Below, one piece after another: positions 5,442-11,034 of a stretch of DNA of 11,034 bases. Under the pieces are notes generated by a model. That model was not told the origin of the DNA. It searched no databases and saw only the letters and a list, made by a program, of their open reading frames with translations. The position numbers and the translations under genes are program-made. The stretch's first letter is position 1; each line of letters begins with the position of its first letter. Source of the DNA: Vulcanimicrobiota bacterium (GTDB lineage: Bacteria; Vulcanimicrobiota; Vulcanimicrobiia; Vulcanimicrobiales; Vulcanimicrobiaceae); assembly GCA_014305015.1 (NCBI GenBank), contig JACRUB010000035.1, positions 1-11,034 of the forward strand, written 5' to 3'.

Positions 5442-6247
5442 GCGACCACCTCACTCGCCTCAAGCAACTCTTTGGCCATCGAGAGATAGGCCTGCGCACC
5501 GCGGCTCTTTACATCGAACAAAATAACGGGCTTTCCATAAGATGGCGCCTCCGAGAGGCGAATGTTGCGCGGGATTTGCGTCTTGAACATTTGGCGTGGA
5601 AAATAGGCATGGAGTTCTTCCAAAACTTCCATCGCAAGTTTCGTACGGCCATCGAACATCGTCACCAGCACGCCGGTAATTTGCAAACCGGGATTGAGTA
5701 CTTCTTTGACTCTGCGTACCACGGATGTCAATTGTGAAAGGCCTTCGAGCGCGTAGTATTCGGCTTGCACCGGAATGATGATTTCGGTTGCGGCGGTGAG
5801 CGCATTAATCGTGAGCAATCCAAGACTCGGCGGACAGTCGATGAGCGTGAAATCATACTTCTCGGAAATCGAGGAAAGCACGGTTTTTAAGCGGTTTTCG
5901 CGCGACAAAGCGGAGACGAGTTCGATCTCCGCGCCGGCTAAATTGATGGTTGCGGGAATGAGCGCGAGCCCCGGAATCTCTGTGGTTTGAATGACGTCAT
6001 CGAGGGCCGAATGATGCAGCAATAAATCATAAACGTCGCGCTTTAGTTCGCGTTTATCGATGCCGAGACCGGTGGTCGTGTTGCCCTGCGGATCGATATC
6101 GATCACCAGAACGCGTTTCCCTAAAACGGCAAGACCGGCCGCAAGATTGACCGTCGTCGTGCTCTTGCCGACTCCGCCTTTTTGGTTCACGAGCGCGATG
6201 ATTCGCGACAGGATGCGGGCCCCCCCAAGATTAGCTTTGTCACACAA
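5438..6247 (-). CDS. parA: Chromosome-partitioning ATPase ParA (Soj)
   Basis: ParA is a Walker-type ATPase that binds DNA non-specifically as an ATP dimer and is driven off by ParB, moving the origin region. The 269 residues show the deviant Walker A motif KGGVGKST (23-30, with both lysines), DIDPQGN (50-56) and Walker B TLIDCPPSLG (134-143). TQIPRNIRLSEAPSYGKPV near 222-240 is the usual C-terminal signature. The start is doubtful. The only standard start codon between the in-frame TAA of cca and the conserved RIIALVNQKGG is a TTG at 6247, which abuts the parS site and lacks a Shine-Dalgarno sequence. The resulting leader of about 14 residues is longer than usual and contains a run of seven Gs, so a nearby indel or an unusual start is possible. 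parB follows with a GTGA overlap. Confidence 0.95.
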   Translation of the reverse strand: MCDKANLGGARILSRIIALVNQKGGVGKSTTTVNLAAGLAVLGKRVLVIDIDPQGNTTTGLGIDKRELKRDVYDLLLHHSALDDVIQTTEIPGLALIPATINLAGAEIELVSALSRENRLKTVLSSISEKYDFTLIDCPPSLGLLTINALTAATEIIIPVQAEYYALEGLSQLTSVVRRVKEVLNPGLQITGVLVTMFDGRTKLAMEVLEELHAYFPRQMFKTQIPRNIRLSEAPSYGKPVILFDVKSRGAQAYLSMAKELLEASEVVA

Positions 6248-6263
6248 AGTTTCACGTGGAACA
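6248..6263. promoter_or_regulatory. parS: parS site, ParB-binding centromere element
   Basis: On the minus strand the 16 bases read TGTTCCACGTGAAACT. They match the published parS sequence TGTTCCACGTGAAACA at 15 of 16 positions, including the complete CACGTG core. The site lies in the 36-bp gap between the cca stop and the parA TTG and touches the parA start codon. This position near parA-parB is where chromosomal parS sites are often found. ParB bound here could also affect parA transcription or translation. Confidence 0.88.
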
Positions 6264-6283
6264 ATTTGTGTCCGTGCGTCGCT

Positions 6284-7669
6284 TTAGTTTTCGGGTTTGT
6301 TCGTCAAATAGGCGCCCAGCAACCCCTGCAGCGTGTTCGGCTCATTAAGGTCAGGCCGGTCCGTGACCTTCTCGAAAAGCCAACCCAGAGCGGCGCCCAC
6401 CCGCTGATCACCGCGAAAGCCCGGCTCGGCAAGGCCGTGCTGGATCATCGCTTCGATGATCTCGGTGCCCGTAATCCGCACGTCCTTGACGCTGAAGGCG
6501 GGCTTGCGCGCGACCTCCTCCCACACGCGTTTTTGGAACTGTTCGTTGAGGGTGCCTCGCTTCGGCAAACCGCTCCCGACAACATCGGCGGCACGCAATG
6601 CAAACTGGCGCTCCAAGTATTCGGGGCCGATCCGGCGGATGAAACGGCGAATCGCCGCGTCGGTCAAATCCGGCTCGGAGCCATACATGTGTTGGCGAAC
6701 CAAATGCGCGACGCCGCCTACAATCTCGTTTGAGAACCGGAAGCGGCTCAGCATCGAGCGCACGAGCCCCTCACCCACGTGCTCGTGGCGATAGAAATGC
6801 GGGCCGTCTTTGACGCGCGGCTTGCCAACGTCGTGAAAGAGCGCCGCGAGTCGCAGCATGAGATCGCCCGGCGGGGTGGCGTTCACGGTTTCCAGCGTGT
6901 GCTGGTAGACATCGTAGGCATGCCACTCGTTTTGATCGACGCCCACGCCTTCCAAAAGTTCCGGCCACAAATGCTTCAGTACGCCGGTTTCGCGGAGGAT
7001 CTCAAGGCCCAGGGACGGCTTCGGCGCGCGTCCCAGCAATTTCGTGAGCTCTTCCCCGATTCGCTCGGGCGAGACCGTGGCCACCGAGGGTGCCGCCTCC
7101 GCCATGGCGCCCTTCGTTCTGGGCGTCACCTCGTAGCCGAACCGTGCGGCAAACTGGGCCGCCCGGAGGATGCGCAACGGATCTTCCTGGAACGCCACAG
7201 GGGTCAGGATGTCGATGCGTCGCGCCCGGATGTCGGTCACACCTCCGTAAGGGTCCACGAGCTCCCCGCCGGGCAACGCCCGGGCAACCATGTTCATTCG
7301 GAAGTCGCGCCGCGCCAGATCGTCTTCCAGGGATATGTCCGGACCGCTCTCGATTTCGAATTCCCGATGCCCAACCCCGAGCGACCGCTCCCGCCGGGGA
7401 AGCGCGAGGTCCACCGTGATGCCTTCCAGGGTCAGCTTGATGACGGCAAATGACGCCCCCACCAGGTCGACCTGTCCCAACGGTTCGAGGCGGCGCCGCA
7501 GCTCCGCGAACGATATGCCGCTTACAACATAGTCGAGGTCCTTGTGAGGAATTTGGATCCCTTCGCTTCCCTGGCGAATCTCGTCCCGCACGCGACCACC
7601 GACGGCAAACAAAGAACCAGGCGGCAGCACGCCCGCTATTTGTTCATCCAAAAGTTTCACGGGGAACAT
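6284..7669 (-). CDS. cca: CCA tRNA nucleotidyltransferase / poly(A) polymerase family protein with HD domain
   Basis: This is a class II nucleotidyltransferase that adds or repairs the 3' CCA of tRNAs. The 461 residues show FAVGGRVRDE (21-30), KDLDYVV (43-49) with the metal-binding pair Asp44/Asp46, and a third acid Asp87 in ITVDLAL. RRDFRMNMVA (120-129) corresponds to RRDFTINA, and EDPLRILRAAQFAARFGYEV (162-181) is the base-selecting helix region. A C-terminal HD domain has His257, His279-Asp280 and HEH at 295-297. Whether it adds CCA, only CC or only A cannot be told from motifs. The ATG overlaps the rsmG end by 13 bp, with GGAG 11 bases upstream. Finding cca between rsmG and parA is unusual. 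It is bracketed by two near-identical parS-type sequences, and sampled stretches reach about 70% GC, well above parA. Confidence 0.93.
   Translation of the reverse strand: MFPVKLLDEQIAGVLPPGSLFAVGGRVRDEIRQGSEGIQIPHKDLDYVVSGISFAELRRRLEPLGQVDLVGASFAVIKLTLEGITVDLALPRRERSLGVGHREFEIESGPDISLEDDLARRDFRMNMVARALPGGELVDPYGGVTDIRARRIDILTPVAFQEDPLRILRAAQFAARFGYEVTPRTKGAMAEAAPSVATVSPERIGEELTKLLGRAPKPSLGLEILRETGVLKHLWPELLEGVGVDQNEWHAYDVYQHTLETVNATPPGDLMLRLAALFHDVGKPRVKDGPHFYRHEHVGEGLVRSMLSRFRFSNEIVGGVAHLVRQHMYGSEPDLTDAAIRRFIRRIGPEYLERQFALRAADVVGSGLPKRGTLNEQFQKRVWEEVARKPAFSVKDVRITGTEIIEAMIQHGLAEPGFRGDQRVGAALGWLFEKVTDRPDLNEPNTLQGLLGAYLTNKPEN
7653..7668. promoter_or_regulatory. Degenerate parS-like sequence over the rsmG stop and cca start
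   Basis: The minus strand reads TGTTCCCCGTGAAACT. It differs from the parS site at 6248-6263 by one base and from the published parS TGTTCCACGTGAAACA by two. The change breaks the CACGTG core (CACGGG on the plus strand), so ParB binding is expected to be weaker. It encodes the last codons and stop of rsmG in one frame and the first residues of cca in another, so chance or coding constraint is a possible explanation. Confidence 0.45.
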
Positions 7670-8340
7670 AGCGGCCGCTTCTCCGGAATTCCGGCGCGCC
7701 GGGGGAACTTCTGTGGCGTGGCCCCGACCTTGCGCACTACCAGGATTCGCCGCCCGCCATTGAGCGGGCGTTCATCTTCGAGCCGGCCCCCAAGCATGAG
7801 GGCGGCATCGGCGAGCGCGTGCCGCTCCGGCTCCTCCAGCGCGCCCCGCTGAAGAATCGCGGTACCGCCAACGCGCAGAAAGGGCAGCAACAGCTCCGCA
7901 ACCGTCGACGCGGTCGAGACCGCTCGGGCGGTGCCACAGTCAAATCGTTCGCGCAGCTCCGGATTATGTGCGGCCAATTCAGCCCGTTTCGAAATAACGC
8001 GTCCGGCCAGACCCAACTCTGCAAGCGCGGAAGCCAGAAAAACTGCCTTTTTCACAGTCGACTCGACCATCGTTACTTCCACTCCCGTGGCGATCGCGAG
8101 CGGGATCGCGGGCAGGCCGCCTCCGGAGCCGATATCAACGAGCCTCCCCGAGACAAATGGCGCGACGCTCAAGGAGTCGATCAGGTGCCGGGCGAGCTCG
8201 GCCGTCGTCTTGGCACCGGTCAGATTGAACGTGCGGTTTGCCTGGAGCAGTACGGCCCCATACGCCGCGAGGCGCTCCAAATAGGGCGCTTGCAAGCCGG
8301 CGTCTTCGAGATGCCGCAGCATTTCCGCCCCTTCGAACAT
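7657..8340 (-). CDS. rsmG: 16S rRNA (guanine(527)-N(7))-methyltransferase RsmG
   Basis: RsmG methylates N7 of G527 in the 530 loop of 16S rRNA using S-adenosylmethionine; its loss is known to give low-level streptomycin resistance. The 227 residues carry NLTGAKTTAELARHLIDSL (39-57), the SAM-binding loop LVDIGSGGGLPAIPLAI (67-83) and the acidic turn VESTVKKAVFL (92-102). CGTARAVST follows at 135-143. The C-terminal RRILVVRKVGATPQKFPRR and GIPEKRPL are also typical of the family. Two starts are possible. The ATG at 8340 lies three bases after the mnmG stop but has only a weak upstream site. Met7 at 8322 has GAAGGGG five bases ahead and would give 221 residues. The gene ends inside the parS-like sequence and overlaps cca by 13 bp. 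Confidence 0.96.
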   Translation of the reverse strand: MFEGAEMLRHLEDAGLQAPYLERLAAYGAVLLQANRTFNLTGAKTTAELARHLIDSLSVAPFVSGRLVDIGSGGGLPAIPLAIATGVEVTMVESTVKKAVFLASALAELGLAGRVISKRAELAAHNPELRERFDCGTARAVSTASTVAELLLPFLRVGGTAILQRGALEEPERHALADAALMLGGRLEDERPLNGGRRILVVRKVGATPQKFPRRAGIPEKRPLCSP

Positions 8341-8343
8341 GGG

Positions 8344-10206
8344 CTACACCGCGGCCGAGGCCGGCTCGCGCTCGACGTACATGGAGAGAATCGCAACATC
8401 CGCCGGCGTCACGCCGGGAATGCGTCCGGCGGCCCCGAGCGTGCGCGGCCGCTGCGCTCCGAGCTTCTCACGCGCCTCGATCGAGAGGGCGGAAATCGTC
8501 GTGAACTCGAGCGTGGGCGGAATGAGCGAGGTTTCATTGCGCCGGGCTTTTTCGATCGCAATTTCCTGGCGGCGCACGTATCCCGCAACTTTAATTTCGA
8601 TCGCAATGCGCTCGCCCAAATCTTCATCCGTGCCGGGCAAAAACCGTGTGACATCTTTCCATTCGAGATCTGGACGGCGCAACGCATCGGCGATTGTTGC
8701 ACCATTTTCAAACTGTTGTTTTGCAATCTGTTTGCAATTGATTCGCGATTGCTCAGTGACGCGCAAACCCTGCTGCAATGCGGCTTTGCGCTTCTCGAAC
8801 GCTTGGAAATCTGCTTCGCTAACGAGTCCAATTGCGCGTCCGATTGGCGTGAGTCGCGTATCTGCATTATCGTGTCGCAGAATAACGCGATGCTCTGCGC
8901 GCGAGGTCAACATGCGATACGGTTCATCCACACCTTTGGTAACGCGGTCGTCGATCATCGTGCCGATGTACGCATCTCCGCGTCCAAGGCGCAGCGGCCC
9001 ATGGCCCTTGGCGGCGAGCGCCGCATTAATGCCGGCAACAAGCCCTTGGGCGGCCGCCTCTTCATAGCCGGAGGTACCGTTGAGTTGGCCACAATGATAA
9101 AGGCCGGCCACGCGTCGCGTCTCGAGCGTATCGTTCAACTCCGTGGGCGGCACCATGTCGTATTCAACCGCATAGCCCGGGCGCAGCATCACGCACTCTT
9201 CCAAGCCCGCAAGAGTGTGTAGCATTTCGATCTGCACTTCAGCGGGCAGCGACGTGGAGAAGCCTCCGACATAGAGCGTCGGCTCGCTCCAGCCTTCGGG
9301 TTCCACGAAGATTTGATGCGTTGGATTATGCGCGAATTTCGTGACTTTATCTTCAATGGATGGACAGTAGCGAGGGCCGATTCCCTCAATCAAATCAAGG
9401 CCGTAGAGCGGAGAGTACTTTAAATTATCGCGCACCAACTGATGCGTGCGCTCGTTCGTCACCGTCAAGAAACACGAGAGCTGGGGGCCCGCAAACGTCT
9501 TCGGGCCGCGATACGAAAACGGAAGCGGCACCGGGCTTGGCGCCTGTTCATCCATCGCCTCGACGTTCACGGTTGTTTTATCAATGCGCGGCGGCGTTCC
9601 GGTTTTCAAACGGCGAGTCGGAAAGCCGAGTTCACGCAATGCCTCGGAGAGTCCGATCGCAGGCGCCTCGCCAAACCGGCCTTCGTTCTGGATGACCGAT
9701 CCGCGAAAGGTTTTGCCGCCCAAGAATGTGCCCGTCGCTAGCACGACGCGCGCCGCGTAGTACCGGTTTCCGTCGGCGCAAAGGACCCCGCGAACAGCCC
9801 CACTCTCAACAATGATCCCTTCAACGAGCCCTGTTTGGATTGTGAGGTTGGATTGGTTCTTGAGTGTGGTAACCGCCAAACGCCCGTAGCCGGGCTTATC
9901 GGCAAGCGCGCGCAGCGCACGGACGGCCGGCCCTTTTGATTCATTGAGCATTCGCACGTGCATCGAGCATTGGTCGATGATCCGCGCCATCTCGCCGCCG
10001 AGCGCATCGATCTCGCGCACGAGCTGGCCTTTTGCGCTGCCGCCGATCGACGGGTTGCACGAAAGCGTGCAGATGCGCTCCGGGTCGCCCGTGACCAGCA
10101 TGGTGGGCACGCCTAGGCGTGCTGAGGCGAGGGCAGCTTCCACGCCGGCATGACCGCCGCCAACCACAATGACGCCCGCATCGGCGGACCGGATCCCAAG
10201 AGCCAT
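8344..10206 (-). CDS. mnmG: tRNA uridine-5-carboxymethylaminomethyl(34) synthesis enzyme MnmG (GidA)
   Basis: MnmG is the FAD-binding partner of the GTPase MnmE; together they modify U34 of several tRNAs using methylene-tetrahydrofolate. The 620 residues match the usual length. The FAD motif VIVVGGGHAGVEAALASARLG lies at 12-32. CNPSIGGSAKGQLVREIDALGG (50-71) contains conserved Cys50, and GPRYCPSIEDK (277-287) contains conserved Cys281. GQLNGTSGYEEAAAQG (373-388) and SRAEHRVILRHDNADTRL are further hallmarks, and the C-terminal helical domain that contacts MnmE is present. It starts at ATG with a weak AGGA close to the start. It is the first gene of the eight-gene minus-strand cluster. mnmE is not in this window. 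Its sampled composition is 53-57% GC, except for the last 100 bases or so, which are much richer. Confidence 0.98.
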   Translation of the reverse strand: MALGIRSADAGVIVVGGGHAGVEAALASARLGVPTMLVTGDPERICTLSCNPSIGGSAKGQLVREIDALGGEMARIIDQCSMHVRMLNESKGPAVRALRALADKPGYGRLAVTTLKNQSNLTIQTGLVEGIIVESGAVRGVLCADGNRYYAARVVLATGTFLGGKTFRGSVIQNEGRFGEAPAIGLSEALRELGFPTRRLKTGTPPRIDKTTVNVEAMDEQAPSPVPLPFSYRGPKTFAGPQLSCFLTVTNERTHQLVRDNLKYSPLYGLDLIEGIGPRYCPSIEDKVTKFAHNPTHQIFVEPEGWSEPTLYVGGFSTSLPAEVQIEMLHTLAGLEECVMLRPGYAVEYDMVPPTELNDTLETRRVAGLYHCGQLNGTSGYEEAAAQGLVAGINAALAAKGHGPLRLGRGDAYIGTMIDDRVTKGVDEPYRMLTSRAEHRVILRHDNADTRLTPIGRAIGLVSEADFQAFEKRKAALQQGLRVTEQSRINCKQIAKQQFENGATIADALRRPDLEWKDVTRFLPGTDEDLGERIAIEIKVAGYVRRQEIAIEKARRNETSLIPPTLEFTTISALSIEAREKLGAQRPRTLGAAGRIPGVTPADVAILSMYVEREPASAAV

Positions 10207-10255
10207 CGTCCTATCTTACCAAACGGGTGCGCAAAACGCTGCCGATACAACGGAC

Positions 10256-10762
10256 ATGGCAGGAACCGTCATCGGATTAATCTTGGGCAAAGCGGGCCTT
10301 CTCCTGATTTTGGTGGCGCTCGTGGTAGCGTTCGTTAAGCACCGCCGGCTGGATAACCACACGCCTCTCGCGCAAGTACTCTGGAACGAAATGGTTTTTT
10401 ATGCGGTGGGAATCGGCTTTTTATATGTGGGCGTATTTCACGCATTTTTTCAAGAGATGACCTCCGCTGCAATCGGTTGGGCGCCAAGTCCTTTTGAATG
10501 GGAACTTGCGTGTGCCGAATTCGGGGTCGGTGCGATGGGCGTGTGGTCGCTGTGGCGATCGAATGAATTTCGCTTACCGGTGACGCTGATTTTCGCTATT
10601 TTTTCGCTCGGCGCAGCCGTTCAGCATATCCATCAAATCCTATGTTGCGCAAACTATGCGCCCGGAAATGCCGGCCCGATCTTATGGGTTCTCGACATTG
10701 CATTACCGCTGTTCTTACTCGTGGTTGCGTGGGCGAGCATCAGAACGCGCGAAATACTCTGA
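10256..10762 (+). CDS. DUF6790-type integral membrane protein
   Basis: The 168 residues form a very hydrophobic protein with about five membrane segments: 5-27, 45-65, 84-100 (weaker), 107-126 and 141-160. A basic loop KHRRLDNH (28-35) and tail RTREIL are visible. The stretch VLWNEMVFYAVGIGFLYVGVFH, a later EFGVGAMG and QHIHQI fit the DUF6790 family, whose function is not known. His62, His124 and His126 lie in or near membrane segments and could bind a cofactor, which is only a guess. The ATG at 10256 is preferred; an in-frame start at 10169 would run 38 bases into mnmG. No clear Shine-Dalgarno site is seen. The gene is divergent from mnmG across a 49-bp gap, and its end overlaps the GNAT gene by 48 bp. 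Confidence 0.8.
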   Translation: MAGTVIGLILGKAGLLLILVALVVAFVKHRRLDNHTPLAQVLWNEMVFYAVGIGFLYVGVFHAFFQEMTSAAIGWAPSPFEWELACAEFGVGAMGVWSLWRSNEFRLPVTLIFAIFSLGAAVQHIHQILCCANYAPGNAGPILWVLDIALPLFLLVVAWASIRTREIL

Positions 10763-11034
10763 CGCGAGCATTCCGTAGCCGGCAAGGTCGCAGAACGTCC
10801 CATCGTCTGCGGGAAATCCATCGCGAAAGGTCGCCTCGCGAATGAATCCGCACGCTTCGTACAGTCTGATTGCCGCTCTGTTGTGTGCGACGACGTCACG
10901 ATAACACCGGTGCGCATCGCGTTTTTCAAAGACATGGTGCATCGCAAACTCCACTGCCCCGCGCCCATATCCCTTACGCGGTTTCGTTACAACAAGCTGA
11001 GCGATCTCCGCGATGTTCCAATTTCGACCCATAT
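10715..11034 (-). CDS. GNAT-family N-acetyltransferase, C-terminal part (cut by the window edge)
   Basis: About 106 residues are visible. They contain the acetyl-CoA-binding motif A, IAQLVVTKPRKGYGRGAVEF (the KGYGRG turn is the Q/R-x-x-G-x-G/A signature), and motif B, VVAHNRAAIRLYEACGFIREA, as in RimI- and RimJ-like enzymes. The ATG at 11032 is probably internal, because strand beta4 begins directly there and full proteins are about 150-180 residues long, so the gene likely continues past the edge. The substrate is unknown. The last 16 residues have no family pattern and lie in the 48-bp tail-to-tail overlap with the DUF6790 gene, so they may be a recent extension. Confidence 0.88.
   Translation of the reverse strand, partial: MGRNWNIAEIAQLVVTKPRKGYGRGAVEFAMHHVFEKRDAHRCYRDVVAHNRAAIRLYEACGFIREATFRDGFPADDGTFCDLAGYGMLASEYFARSDARPRNHE

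Noticed and set aside
7819..9222. Long plus-strand open frame of 467 codons antisense to rsmG and mnmG
   Set aside because: It lies opposite two well-recognised genes, has no family motif, and is rich in Arg, Ala and Gly as expected for an antisense frame in GC-rich coding DNA.
10350..10358. TGGATAACC resembling a DnaA box
   Set aside because: It matches only part of TTATCCACA, stands alone, and lies inside the DUF6790 coding region. No cluster of boxes or AT-rich unwinding region is present, so no origin is called.
1..11034. Mobile elements, CRISPR arrays, rRNA or tRNA genes, riboswitches
   Set aside because: No transposase, integrase, repeat-spacer array, cloverleaf or TPP-riboswitch-like leader was seen. 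The region before thiE is coding, leaving no room for a THI element.

Overview
This window looks like chromosomal DNA from a free-living bacterium with compact gene packing. It carries the classic origin-proximal block mnmG (gidA) - rsmG (gidB) - parA - parB, here with cca between rsmG and parA, plus a ParB-binding parS site. Base composition is mixed, from about 48% GC in sampled stretches of parA to 70% or more in sampled stretches of rsmG and cca. Start codons are varied (ATG, GTG, TTG) and Shine-Dalgarno sites of the AGGAG type are present. The taxon cannot be fixed from sequence alone. The combination of a four-CxxC zinc-ribbon protein, a DUF6790-type membrane protein and this gene order is compatible with a deep-branching soil lineage such as Eremiobacterota, but that is only a guess.

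Layout. Bases 1-198 (+) hold the 3' end of a rhodanese-domain gene. It meets, tail to tail, a two-gene minus-strand unit: trpS followed by an alpha/beta hydrolase whose start overlaps the trpS stop. A divergent intergenic region at 2008-2090 holds an AT-rich promoter and a near-perfect 18-bp dyad. It separates trpS from a plus-strand pair: a four-CxxC zinc-ribbon protein, and a small three-helix membrane protein in another frame. The ORFs of this pair overlap by 190 bp. A terminator-like hairpin lies at the junction, and the overlap may hide a frameshift.

From 10206 down to 2729 runs one co-oriented minus-strand cluster of eight genes with gaps of 0-36 bp or short overlaps: mnmG, rsmG, cca, parA, parB, a secreted protein of unknown function, thiE and thiD. 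It joins tRNA wobble modification, 16S rRNA methylation, tRNA 3'-end CCA addition, chromosome segregation and the last steps of thiamine phosphate synthesis. Four junctions show stop/start overlap or abutment: GTGA at parA-parB, ATGA at parB-secreted protein, TAG|ATG at secreted protein-thiE, and GTGA at thiE-thiD. The cluster ends at a hairpin that could terminate transcription from both sides.

Upstream of mnmG, and divergent from it, is a DUF6790-type membrane gene. It overlaps, tail to tail, a GNAT acetyltransferase gene that runs off the right edge.

The most interesting structure is a near-consensus parS site directly abutting the probable TTG start of parA, and a nearly identical sequence (17 of 18 bases) 1405 bp away over the rsmG stop and cca start. 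The two direct copies bracket cca exactly. No mobile element, CRISPR array, rRNA or tRNA gene was seen, and no stretch over 300 bases lacks a gene.
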